A stretch of DNA of 64,000 bases from Zelopaecilomyces penicillatus (taxonomy: Eukaryota > Ascomycota > Sordariomycetes > Hypocreales > Pseudodiploosporaceae): the NCBI GenBank assembly GCA_005765155.1, contig VCCP01000004.1, positions 3,100,001-3,164,000 on the forward strand, given 5' to 3'. Under the pieces are notes generated by a model. It did not search any database and had not been told where the DNA came from. It saw only the letters and a program-made list of their open reading frames with translations. Positions 1-9,158 of this stretch are shown here, piece after piece (the stretch's first letter is position 1; every line of letters starts with the position of its first letter). The translations under genes were made by a program, and so were the position numbers.

Positions 1-243
1 CCTTCCGCACGATCAAAATTGATTCCATCTGCTTATCTTCTAAGCCCGCCGCCGATTGTTCAACCTTTGACACCTCCGAGCCCACCAGCGGACAAGATCA
101 AGAGAGAGGCAAACGGGCACAACCAAGTTGATGTAGAAGCAAACTCAACCACCGACACTGTCAAAGAGTTGACTAATAAAATCAATGGTAATCCTGTTCG
201 GGATATAAGTTCCGAAATTATCACGCCCAGTACAGTCTCTTGA
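1..243 (+). CDS. 3' end of an unrecognised gene (partial)
   Basis: The frame is open from the first base of the window to a TGA at 241-243, giving about 80 residues, so this is the C-terminus of a gene starting upstream or its last exon. The segment is rich in Pro and Ser near its start (SPPP and TPPSPP motifs), then hydrophilic with Asn, Glu, Lys and Thr, and looks disordered. No domain or membrane segment is visible. Such tails are common in fungal transcription factors and signalling proteins, but the family cannot be named. It lies 1.1 kb upstream of the rhamnose-dehydrogenase-like gene on the same strand. Base composition is that of the gene blocks, so it is probably genuine coding sequence; an open frame of this length by chance is the alternative. 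Confidence 0.45.
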   Translation, partial: PSARSKLIPSAYLLSPPPIVQPLTPPSPPADKIKREANGHNQVDVEANSTTDTVKELTNKINGNPVRDISSEIITPSTVS

Positions 244-1334
244 ACAGGAGAGATAACATAGTGGAAGGTTTTGCAGTGGTAGAAGATGATTGAACGACTT
301 GTGAATTATGAGGTTATTGTTGGGCATGGGGGGGGGGTTAACGTATACTCGTGGTTCGGGTTAGTTCATTTAGTAAAGCCACCCGGCGAATTTTTGTAAA
401 ATCCGATTTATTCCTCTCCTCTGAACAGTTTTGCATTGTGTCGCAATGATGGCCTTTTAATAGTCGCGTTGAACACCCTCGATAATACTGCCAGCAGCTT
501 ATCTATGTCTAACCACCTTGTATTGGCTTTGTCTGGTAATTGCAGAGCTGGCAGGAAATTCTTCATGTCACACAAAAGTTCATCTGTGAATACTGCATCC
601 CCACTTCAATTCAGACCGATTCCCCCCTCCCCTCGTAGCGTCACAGATCTATGGTAGCCCAGCAGGCGATGCCTGATTCGTAAAATTAACATTAGTAATT
701 GCAGATGATTTGCATTGACTCATTTGGGAGGAGAAAAATAGGTAGGGGAAGGGGTAGGGAGATTATGGGGGCATCATCCACAGTTGTTCGATTCTCTTTA
801 CCTCCACGGTTGTAACCGTCATGCTGTGTATCTTCTGCCTCACCCACAAATGATTCTGGGTTTGAGTTCGGGTTCGCGCTAAAGAACACCGAGGGGCTCG
901 GGGTTCATGGCAAGTTGGCGAATGACACAGTAACCGCCCCTCTTCCTTCGCCGAGTTCCCCTCATGAGGTCGGAAAGTTACCTACAACCACACCGAGCCT
1001 CGACTATAAGTCAGATACAAGAACTATTTTCTCAGACAGTCCAGCTGACCGGAATACCCATGCCACGCTACCGAATTTAGTCATCGTGATCTTTTTAAAA
1101 GTGTTCACCTTATCGAGCTCAGATCATCTACGCATACTCATCGTCGGCTGAATCCGTCAATGTCAAGTCTCGGTTTGCTAGTGGGGAGCATACTGGCACA
1201 CTTAGCGTCATTTACAACTACACACTAATATTAGATGAGTCAAGGTTATCACCAAGATTGTTATCTTCAAAATTGCGACTACATTGTATTGGAACCCTTC
1301 AGTACTTTTTTTCAAGAACCGATTTGACGTTATT
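244..1334. other. intergenic region, no supported gene
   Basis: No frame here has a recognisable product, and the small open frames at 436-657 and 915-1151 are Ser/Pro-rich chance frames. It holds a run of nine or more G around 329-338 and C-rich and pyrimidine-rich tracts (for example near 620-640). The last few hundred bases must contain the promoter of the SDR gene at 1335. No clear TATA box was seen. Confidence 0.5.
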
Positions 1335-2153
1335 ATGCCACTGAAAGGACTCCTTGTCAACAAGACGGCGATCGTGACAGGTGGGGTGACGGGCATCGGT
1401 CGTGCCATCTGTCTCGCGTATCTGCGACAGGGCTGTAATGTTGTCGTCAATCATCTAGCCTTAGAAAAGGACAGGCCATTTTTGGAATCTCTCGTTTCTG
1501 AGGCTAATGCTATTCTCAAAGAAGATGCAAATGCTGGGCGTCTCTCTCATGAGGCTGGAGACGTGCGCGACGCGGCCACAGCGACGAGGCTAGTGGCTGC
1601 GGCGGTTCAACATTCTGGGGTGGTGAAGCGCCTCGACATTTGCGTGTCCAATGCCGGTGTCTGTACTTTTGCCGATTTTCTCACCCTATCACCGACTTTG
1701 CTGGAAACAACTGTGAGAACGAACCTCGATGGTGCCTTTTATGTCACTCAGGCTGCAGCCCGCCAGATGGCACTCCACCAGGAACCGCCAGGAGGTAGCA
1801 TCATTGGCATCTCATCCATCTCGGCGTTGGTGGGTGGGGGTTTGCAGACACACTATACTCCGACCAAAGCTGGCGTGCTGAGTCTGATGCAAAGCACAGC
1901 AGTAGCTCTGGGCAAATACGGCATTCGGTGCAATGCGCTATTGCCGGGAACGATAAGGACACAGCTTAACGAGGAAGATTTGTCGGATGAGTCTAAGCGT
2001 GCATATATGGAGGGCAGGATCCCGCTTGGCCGGACAGGCGAACCTGCGGACATGGCTGGGCCAGCCATCTTCCTTGCCTGCGAGGAGTTAAGTGGTTATG
2101 TGACTGGCGCTCAGCTCCTCATTGATGGGGGATTGTTTGTAAATCTGCAATGA
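1335..2153 (+). CDS. lraA: L-rhamnose-1-dehydrogenase-like short-chain dehydrogenase/reductase
   Basis: This single-exon gene encodes 272 aa, a normal classical SDR size. The cofactor motif TGGVTGIG is at residues 15-22, the SNAG motif lies mid-protein, and the catalytic Ser (about S161), Tyr174 and Lys178 (YTPTK) are in place. The C-terminal part, with PLGRTGEP, a GPAIFLA segment and the ending DGGLFVNLQ, resembles fungal L-rhamnose-1-dehydrogenases (Scheffersomyces RHA1, Aspergillus lraA). These oxidise L-rhamnose to L-rhamnono-lactone with NAD(P)+ in the cytosol, the first step of the non-phosphorylated rhamnose pathway. I chose ATG 1335 because the fold begins right after it, whereas the in-frame extension to 1284 has no ATG. 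No other rhamnose-pathway gene is visible nearby. SDR membership is certain; the substrate is inferred from C-terminal similarity. Confidence 0.78.
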   Translation: MPLKGLLVNKTAIVTGGVTGIGRAICLAYLRQGCNVVVNHLALEKDRPFLESLVSEANAILKEDANAGRLSHEAGDVRDAATATRLVAAAVQHSGVVKRLDICVSNAGVCTFADFLTLSPTLLETTVRTNLDGAFYVTQAAARQMALHQEPPGGSIIGISSISALVGGGLQTHYTPTKAGVLSLMQSTAVALGKYGIRCNALLPGTIRTQLNEEDLSDESKRAYMEGRIPLGRTGEPADMAGPAIFLACEELSGYVTGAQLLIDGGLFVNLQ

Positions 2154-4382
2154 AATCCCGAAAATGGCTCCCAATTACGGCAGTTTGTTCTGTATCTACT
2201 CTTCATCGCAACAGATCGCCCAAATATTATTGATTGGTTAAGCCTAGCACATGCCAAGAGTGTATTGTCTTTAGCAAGGGAGACCTGAGCTGCATCATCA
2301 GCAGCTAGTTGTATCATCGCTCAGGGATGTGAAGTGAGCGGATAACGACACTACCTTCAACAGCAAAAACAATGAAAGGGTGGGCAGATCTGAATATTGT
2401 AACTGATACTAGGGGCCGGTGCATAATATACTCAAAAAGATGAGTGATCGGCTTCCTGATTCCTACTGTAAGGCTCTCCTTTAGTTTGGGTGGAGAGGGA
2501 TGCATTGAAACGGAAAATGAAAGATCAACAACATGCTTCTCTGTACTGCCGACCGCTCATTGCGTAACTCGGGAATAAATGGATCCAATCACTAACTTAG
2601 TGCGTTGCTAAAAGTCGGCATGAACAGGCAGGAAAATCTTCCGTAGGTATAGTGATGCTCAAAGTTTAACTGTTTTTCGAGCATTGCCAAGTAGTAGGTA
2701 GTTTGCTTGCTTATCAGCATCCCCCACATATCATGACGGTATTAACATGTGTTCTCATCTGGCCGACTTCCTTAGTTCCCGATTGATGAGGCTAAAAACC
2801 ACGAGGAAAGGCCATCATCGGCATAAGGCACAAGAGGCATCATCACACGTGCTGCTAGACGTTGTATGTTAACGCTTGATGGGCAGAAAGGTGGCACCAA
2901 TGGGGCGACCATTAGACGAGCAGAAAAGATAAGGGAGTGCATGATATCGACGTCATCGAATGCCGCCAGGCGGAACGGTGACGGGGCGACCTCACTACAC
3001 CACTGCACATGTACTAGCTGCATGTCTCCCGGCTGATAGGGCTTCGGCCAGACCGCAAGCCCCAGGCTGACGTCACGGTGGAGAGCGCTCTATTCCACAG
3101 CCCACTGTGATGCAGCCAACAGGTATCAGTGCCTTCGTACCGAGATACTACCTTAGTACCTACCTACCTACCTACCTACCTATCTTAAAGGTACTGTAGG
3201 TAGAGGTTATATTAGTACTTCCCTAGTTATATACCTGCTACTGAGGGGGAAAATTACACTAACTGGCACCACCTCCAGTTAATAAGAGCAGCCTAATAGA
3301 TTTTTTTTTTTAATTTTTTTTAATAATAATCTTTTACAAAATTTCAAGAGATAAATGTAATTCATACTAAATCTAGTTATATAATATCCTATTCTGAAGA
3401 TTAGAAATATTTCTATTAAACTATCAAAAGGGTCGTTAAGTTTTCTTTAAGGGTGGGGTGCACATGTTAGCGGCGGTGTATTCCCCCCCTACCTACCTTA
3501 GTACCTATGCCAATACTTACAAGGACATACACGGCAAGGAGACTGGCCGTTTACCATCCACCGTGATTTACTGTACGTCAGCACACACGGCGCTCTGCAT
3601 TCTACTTCCCGTCTGCTTACACTGTGCTCACTGCACCGTATGTCCTACCGCCTGCCCCCTCTGGTTCGCTACTGGCCCCTCCCAAAACGGTGACGTTTCA
3701 GGGGCGGTGGTCCCTTTCATATATTTATCTGAGATCTTCACGCTTCTTGCCACAGCTGGCAGCTCAACTGCTTATTGATTTGCTCCAACGCATTGTCCGA
3801 TTCGCCAGTAACCCCAAGGCTCCAGAAGCCTCCTGAAGAGATTGACAGGGCGCCTTCTTGCCAAGGCTCCCTCTTTTACGGTGTACAGTGTAATGCATCT
3901 GCTTGCATCACTGGGCCCACGCGGGTCCTACTGCGGGTATCATTTTTCGTGCAACGCAGTCAGTTCTCTTTCCCCTAATGAAATGCAAATCATCACGCCA
4001 ATCGCAGGGGTCGGCACTACCGGTATAGCAATGTGATACATGTAGACAAGAAACATCAGATTCACCGCTCGAGCCGCCGCTATCTGCCGAGTCCTGCCGA
4101 AACCCTACCCTGGCTTATCACCTACTGGCTGTGGACAGTTGATGTTTCGGCCAGACCCTCAGAATTTTTGAGGGGAGCAACGTCAGTGTGGATATTCGAA
4201 ATGGATACCTTCGATGGGCAATTCAATGTACTTGGTCTTTTGAAAAAATGGTTGCAAGAAAAATGACTCGAAACGTCCAAGCTGGCTCAGCGCGCTTGGG
4301 GTCCATGTGAAGATACACATGTCAACGCTGTCTAGGTAGTCATTCAAAGGAGTCTGAGATCGGGCGTGCGACTGGATAGATC
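2154..4382. other. long intergenic region with AT-rich patch and TACC repeats
   Basis: There is no supported gene in 2.2 kb. It contains a TACC microsatellite (3157-3181) and an AT-rich patch at about 3298-3425 that looks like a small RIP-affected remnant. Two copies of the 14-mer TACCTTAGTACCTA (3149-3162 and 3494-3507) bracket that patch. The open frames around 3458-3836 and 4033-4266 show no domain and are overlapped by equal frames on the other strand. The last several hundred bases should hold the promoter of the HAD gene at 4525. Confidence 0.5.
3157..3181. repeat. (TACC)n microsatellite
   Basis: About six perfect tandem TACC units follow TACCTTAG. A shorter CCTACCTACC run occurs again near 3488-3498. 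TACC/GGTA repeats of this type are often seen in hypocrealean intergenic DNA, which is weak support for the taxonomic guess. Confidence 0.9.
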
Positions 4383-4390
4383 TATAAAAG
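4383..4390 (+). promoter_or_regulatory. probable TATA box of the HAD-family gene
   Basis: The sequence TATAAAAG lies 135 bp upstream of the ATG at 4525, a normal TATA-to-ATG distance for a filamentous fungus, and is followed by CA-rich leader sequence. It is the best TATA match in the intergenic region. Function is inferred from position and sequence only. Confidence 0.5.
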
Positions 4391-4524
4391 CCCAAAGCTT
4401 TCCCACCGTTCATGACGGTACATCAAGTTCAACATTCACAAATACACGTTCATCGATAATATCCTCAGCCGACCGTGAACGTCTTCTTCACTGTATAATT
4501 ATTAGTTATTAAGCGGGGAGGTTG

Positions 4525-6039
4525 ATGCTGTCTCGCCCATTCCTATCACCCACCTCCATCACTAGACCTCAACATCTATCCTTCTTCATACCAACGCCCG
4601 CTATGTCTTCCATGGGAAAAGAAGAGCACGCAAGCTTCTTTCAACACGTCAATCAGGCGAAGAAGGACTTCGATGCCGGAGCCTCTGACTCTGCACCAAG
4701 CTCTCCAGAACTCGGCTCCAGCAGTTCGAGGGCCAGCATTGCCAGTATACCAACCCCTGTATCGCCAATTGGCTCAAGTTCTGTGGCGGATTCCTTTGTC
4801 TTTGCTTTTGACATTGACGGCGTTCTGGTTCGTGGCGGCCAGGCTATTGAAGAGGCCGTCCAGGCCATGAAAGTTCTCGACGGAGAAAATGAATTTGGCA
4901 TCAAAGTGTAAGTGACAATTTCTCCCAAGTCACCGCTTGACCCACTGGGTATCACATTACAATTTGTGCTGCCAGTTCCCTACCCGCAAGCCTTGTGTAA
5001 ACTATTACAGCCTTTTTTATACCTCGACTAACATGTTAATGCCAGACCGCACATTTTCCTGACCAACGGTGGCGGCAAGACAGAGGAGGAACGCTGTGAA
5101 GATCTCTCCCGCCAGCTTGAACGCAAAATTAAGCCAGGTCAGTTCATATGTGGTCACACGCCCATGCGTGAAATGGCCCAAAGATATGGCACTGTACTCG
5201 TAGTTGGCGGCGAAGGCGAGAAGTGTCGAGTTGTCGCCGAAGGTTACGGTTTCAAGGACGTGGTCACACCGGGCGACATCATCAAGCACGATTCTGCCAC
5301 TACACCATTCCGCAAACTAACACCTGAGGAACTGGCAAACTCTCGTGAGCGCGACTTCACCAATGTTGTCATCGATGCCGTCTTCGTGTTTGCCGACTCA
5401 CGCGACTGGGCGGGTGATATTCAGATTATGCTCGACCTCGCCATGTCCCAAGGTGGCCGTCTTGGCACGCGCAGTGAGACCTTTGATGAGGGCCCGCCAT
5501 TCTACTTCTCTCACAACGACGTCGTCTGGTCAGCTGCCCACGAACATGTTCGTTTAGGCATGGGAGCCTTGCGACGCATGTTCGAGGTTACATTCAAGGA
5601 CCTTACAGGTGGAAGGGGCAAGTTAAACTCACATGCCTTTGGCAAGCCTCAGGTGCCTACGTTCGAGTTTGCTGAGCGACTCATGAGCACGTGGCGAAAC
5701 ACCGAACACGGTCTCTCTGGTCAGCCTCAGACTATCTACTTCGTCGGCGATACCCCTGAGAGTGATATCCGGGGGACAAATGCTGTGAACGAAAAGGCCG
5801 ACAACGACTGGTATAGCATACTTGTTCGAACCGGTGTATACCAGGAGGGTACCGAGCCTGCCTACCAACCCCGTATCACAGTTGACAACGTCCTTGACGC
5901 AGTCAATCACGGCATTCGCCGTGAGATGCGTAAGAAAGTTTCGTCATCCCTGAAACAGGTTCTCGACCAGGCAGAATGCGACACAGTACATAACGAGATA
6001 TCTGTGTTTGACACTAAGGACCATGTTCTTACTGTTTGA
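4525..6039 (+). CDS. HAD-superfamily hydrolase, HDHD5/CECR5 (YKR070W) family, mitochondrial
   Basis: Two exons, 4525-4907 and 5046-6039, encode 458 aa. The 138-bp intron has GTAAGT, a CTAAC branch point near 5028 and ..CCAG. HAD motif I is FAFDIDGVLVRGG with D96 and D98, motif II is FLTNGGG (T134), and motif IV is YFVGDTPESDIRG with D363 and D368. This arrangement with a large cap between motifs II and IV matches the HDHD5/CECR5 family, whose yeast member YKR070W is a mitochondrial matrix protein. The true substrate of the family is not established. The first ATG gives an N-terminus rich in Ser, Arg and Thr without acidic residues, suiting a mitochondrial presequence. The in-frame ATG at 4603 would remove it, so 4525 is preferred. 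A Ser-rich linker separates the presequence from the catalytic domain. Confidence 0.9.
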
Positions 6040-6585
6040 ATGACAAGTAGTGACAGTTTTTCTGCTTCAAGTTGGACTGGAGTTTATAGGAAGTTGGTTT
6101 GTGCTTATATTTTGGGCTACATTTTGACATATGTATTTTACCACATTCCCCTTATTTCATTCTGCTCGCCATTCTTTACAGTAAGCTGCGAGGGTTATAG
6201 CTAGCGTCATATTTATCGTCTCTCTAATGTCTGCAAGCTGGTGAGCATTTCTTTATACGTTGTCTTGGACAATTGTTGCCCTACCGATTATACCCAGGAC
6301 AGGCTTTCAAGGCGATTAAAAACCGTTCAATATAGACCATCTCTTTGTTTTATTTCAGCACATATTTTGGACCGTACCAGTAATTGATGGTTCCGTATAA
6401 GCATATTTTTTTTTTATACAATGCCTTACGCTTACCGGGGGTAAGCGTACGTGTCAATAAATATAGATAGATATGCTCAGAAGTTATAAAACTTCTATGA
6501 CTATTCTCACAGTTGAGGATGGAAATATATGCAGGGTGTTGCCGAAGTCTTTTCCTCCTCAGCTTTTAATTATAATTTAATGAGT
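6040..6585. other. convergent intergenic region between HAD gene and XRCC2-like gene
   Basis: Both flanking genes end here, so this holds two 3' untranslated regions and polyadenylation signals. It is AT-rich in places with a T-tract at about 6406-6416 and AATAAATAT near 6457. No open frame, RNA gene or promoter could be supported. Confidence 0.5.
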
Positions 6586-7581
6586 CTATCCCTGCCACAA
6601 GTCCTCATGAAAAACAAAACTTCCCCACTGTGACGAGGCTACCCAGCCGGCAGCATCAACTGCTTTCTGGCGTGCTGTGCGTTGCTCCAGTGCCTCGATA
6701 GCGCTGATCCCTTGGGCAAATCCTCGGACATGTTCACGATCAACACGAAGCCAGCCTTTCCAACTTGTGACAAAGTCCCCCAAACCATTGCCGCCGAGAA
6801 CAACTGTACCCCACCATGGCCGAGAGACACTTTCCTGGGATACGCCGCCATAGAGCATAAAATTTTGTGCATCTGCAACCATGTCGTGAACATCAGGCTC
6901 GGCACTAATGTTGTCGAGAGTTGGCGGGGGGCGAAGTATGTAAACATGGCTGCAATGCGTAGTATCGGCAGTTAAACAGGTGGCATCAAAGCGGCTATCT
7001 AAATCAAGAACAAACACAGCCATGAGATGTGGTGGCGAGACTAGATTGGATATGAACTTGTATAACATTGGTAGGCTGCGTCCACAGACCGACACCGTGC
7101 TACTTTGAGTAGCCCGGTGGTGATGTGCATTTACAGCATCGAGTTCAACCCAATGCGTTGCCTTGAGTTGCACGGGTTTGGTGTTGTTGCTGGTGCTGAA
7201 CTCTTGGTTCATATGCGTGTGCAAACCCTTCCGAAATCCTTCAAGAACCTGTACTATCAAGTCAGCACTCCTGTGGTGAATGGTGAGTGAGTAAATCCAA
7301 AAAGAAAAACGCTAAATATTGAAACAACTCGTTAGGGAATATCAGAAACAATGAAAACTTGTTAAAAACGAAGAGATAGGGGATCGTTGCAAAGACAGTC
7401 AGTCCATTGTTGTAGAAGACGTGAAAAACGTGGCGAAAAGTAAGGCAGCAGCAACGCCAAAATGTTACACGGCTGGCGGACCCCAGAGACAGCAAATGAA
7501 GACACAAGAGCCGAAACTCACCTCCTGCAAACTCGCCTCTTCCACCGCCCCGAGAACCTGGCATCCTAGCTCTTCCTCCAT
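6586..7581 (-). CDS. XRCC2-like Rad51-paralogue DNA repair protein
   Basis: Two exons on the minus strand, 7581-7522 and 7248-6586, encode 240 aa. The 273-bp intron has GTGAGT, a GCTGAC branch point and ..TACAG, and phase 0 is kept. The protein begins MEEELGCQVLGAVEE and has a RecA-like core. The Walker-B-like strand AVFVLDLDSRFD is followed by HVYILRPPP, and the C-terminal part has WWGTVVLGG, a WKGWLRVDRE segment and a final GWVASSQWGSF. This pattern is that of short fungal XRCC2/Rad51-like recombination proteins, which help load Rad51 at breaks in the nucleus. The Walker A region reads SSTVSVCGRS: the P-loop Lys is Arg. Human XRCC2 also tolerates Walker A loss, so the protein may still work. 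The start codon faces that of SOM1 across 30 bp. Family assignment is from pattern recognition and is moderately sure. Confidence 0.7.
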
Positions 7582-7611
7582 CTGCTCAGGCGGGTCAACA
7601 CACAGCTAACA
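7582..7611. promoter_or_regulatory. 30-bp gap between two divergent start codons
   Basis: The proposed ATG of the XRCC2-like gene (7581, minus) and the ATG of SOM1 (7612, plus) are separated by only 30 bp. Transcription start sites cannot both lie here with ordinary leaders. Each 5' leader must be extremely short or must start inside the partner gene, for example in the 273-bp first intron of the XRCC2-like gene. The gap itself is CT/CA-rich with no TATA box. Confidence 0.5.
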
Positions 7612-8085
7612 ATGACGCCGCCGTGCCACTCCTTTCCAGCCTTGGAACTGTCCCTACGCGCCCAGGAGGATATGAATGGCCGGCGTCGCAAATTTGAGCT
7701 CGGCACCCGCAAAGTGGACCTCTCTACTTGCGATCTTTTTAAAATGATGCAATACAAATGCGAGGTTCTGCATCCGGTATCTCGAGATAGCCCTGTGCAA
7801 TGCTTTGTTGTTGAACGTTTCTTCCGCAAGTTTAGTTTACCTCCCCATCTACCGTCCCACGAAGGTGCTCAGGGTTCTATTTTCATCTGACCTTTGGAAT
7901 ACGCTTCAATATTTAGGTGCAGGGATCGGACAGCAAGCTTTACGATTGAGACAACTGCTTGGGAGGGGAAGCCGATGAATTCGCAGGAAGGTGCTAGCAA
8001 ATCAGGTGGAGATGGAGGTTCGGCGAAGCCGCCAAAACGTTGCCAGTGGTCATCAAGTTGGCATGATGCCGACATGGCACCGTGA
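7612..8085 (+). CDS. SOM1: mitochondrial export protein Som1 (inner-membrane peptidase complex subunit)
   Basis: Two exons, 7612-7829 and 7917-8085, encode 128 aa. The 87-bp intron runs from GTTTAG, past a CTGAC branch point, to ..TTTAG, and splits a Lys codon (AA|G). The joined protein carries the fungal Som1 signature: a basic segment GRRRKFELG, then KVDLSTCDLFKMMQYKCEV, a segment with PVQCFVVERFFRKC, and the hallmark FTIETTAWEG. Cysteines are spaced as in the family. Som1 assists the Imp1/Imp2 peptidase that trims sorting signals of intermembrane-space proteins at the inner membrane. The C-terminus after ETTAWE is a Ser/Gly/Lys-rich low-complexity tail. The exact splice is supported because it alone joins FFRKC to RDRTASFT in frame. 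Confidence 0.85.
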
Positions 8086-8457
8086 CGCTATAATACCAGT
8101 CTTATCCATTTCTACAACACTTGGACTACGTATTAAACCGCAATTGCTTGATCGTGTAGCCCACGCCCTGGTGGTTACGCCACATACAAGAAATGGTCTC
8201 CAGGGCAATGTCTCGTCTTGCTATTGAACTTACAGTATTCGTTCCTTGTGTCTCAAGAGAGCTACCAATACTCTGATCAAAGGGAATATGATAGTTGCCC
8301 TTGTTTAGTATACAATCATGTTTGGCGACTAATTTCCTGCTACCATGCATTTCTATTTATTTGCGGCTATCTCCTACTCAATCCGATGCAACTGGTGGTA
8401 GAAACTCGTAGTCATAGTATAAGGTATCCTCGCTCCTCGCCCTTCAGATTATTCGCT
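8086..8457. other. convergent 3' regions of SOM1 and COX9
   Basis: The 372 bp between the stop codons of SOM1 (plus) and COX9 (minus) are of ordinary composition and hold both 3' untranslated regions. Open frames here (for example 8218-8493 plus) overlap COX9 coding exons and have no domain. Nothing else is seen. Confidence 0.5.
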
Positions 8458-8895
8458 CTATCGACTCTTCTCGGCGGCTCGCTTCTCCTCTAATTTGGAG
8501 TAGTAGTTGTCCCTGGCAACAGTTCGGGGCACGTGGAAGCCATACCTATCATGCAATACAATTAGTATCTCCAGCGAGTTTATTTCACTGATACTGATTT
8601 AGTGTAGACACATACCAGAACCAGTTGGCCATGACAAACCCGGCACCTATACGTTGTTAGTCTAGTTTCATTAGCTCTCTCAGCAGACATCAGATCTGCT
8701 TTGATTCCCAAGCTCTATGGATAATATGATCTCAAAACCTACCGAGACCAATGCCAAGGTCCAGGACGAGGCGTCGCCGTAGCATCTACCCAGCAAGATT
8801 AGCGCACAATTCCAAATGTAGTTGATCCCGGTATGCAAGAATACTATGGCATTGAGCGGGTGGAAGCATACTCCGGTAATAGGTTTGATAGCCAT
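8458..8895 (-). CDS. COX9: cytochrome c oxidase subunit VIIa (Cox9)
   Basis: Four small exons on the minus strand, 8895-8872, 8785-8743, 8646-8616 and 8545-8458, encode 61 aa. All three introns are GT..AG (donors GTATGC, GTAGGT, GTATGT) and the phases close. The protein starts MAIKPITGMLRRRL, the nearly invariant start of fungal Cox9 (yeast MTIAPITG..). It then has one membrane helix (about residues 14-35, LVLDLGIGLGAGF onwards), the conserved YGFHVPRT segment, and a charged C-terminus rich in Lys, Glu and Arg that ends EKSR. It is a small nuclear-encoded subunit of complex IV in the mitochondrial inner membrane. Three introns in 186 coding bases is a high density. It is divergent from MRPL22 and convergent with SOM1. 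Confidence 0.93.
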
Positions 8896-9158
8896 TGTAG
8901 ATTTTGATTGGGTTTTGACGTTTTAAAGCGATAGAGTGGAGATGGCGGAGTGTTTGGTCGAGATCAGTTCGTCAACAGACTGGAAAGTGAACCTCAACCC
9001 GAGGGACCATAATTGGATGTTAATCACGCTAGTAGGCAATCACGTGGAGGCTCATCAGTTTCCCCGGCATATCTTCGGAGCTACTAAATAAGTGATTGCC
9101 AGTAGATCACTTCACAGAGTATTATACCTATACACATTCCACCACTATTGTCCTTGCA
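8896..9158. promoter_or_regulatory. shared divergent promoter of COX9 and MRPL22
   Basis: The two start codons are 263 bp apart on opposite strands. The region holds ATTGG (CCAAT on the minus strand) at 9012-9016, a second ATTGG at 8907-8911 close to the COX9 ATG, and a CACGTG box at 9041-9046. CCAAT boxes bind the HAP complex, which activates respiratory genes in fungi; CACGTG is bound by Cbf1-type bHLH factors. Sites are seen in the sequence; co-regulation of an oxidase subunit and a mitoribosomal protein is inferred. Confidence 0.55.

Noticed and set aside
3458..4036. Overlapping small plus-strand frames upstream of the HAD gene
   Set aside because: Three frames are open at once, none has a domain, and composition is not coding-like.
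7262..7564. A 100-residue hydrophobic minus-strand protein
   Set aside because: It starts in the wrong frame of exon 1 and continues through the first intron of the XRCC2-like gene.
8680..8895. A 71-residue protein read straight through from MAIKPITG
   Set aside because: After eight residues it runs into the first intron of COX9; splicing yields the real 61-aa subunit.
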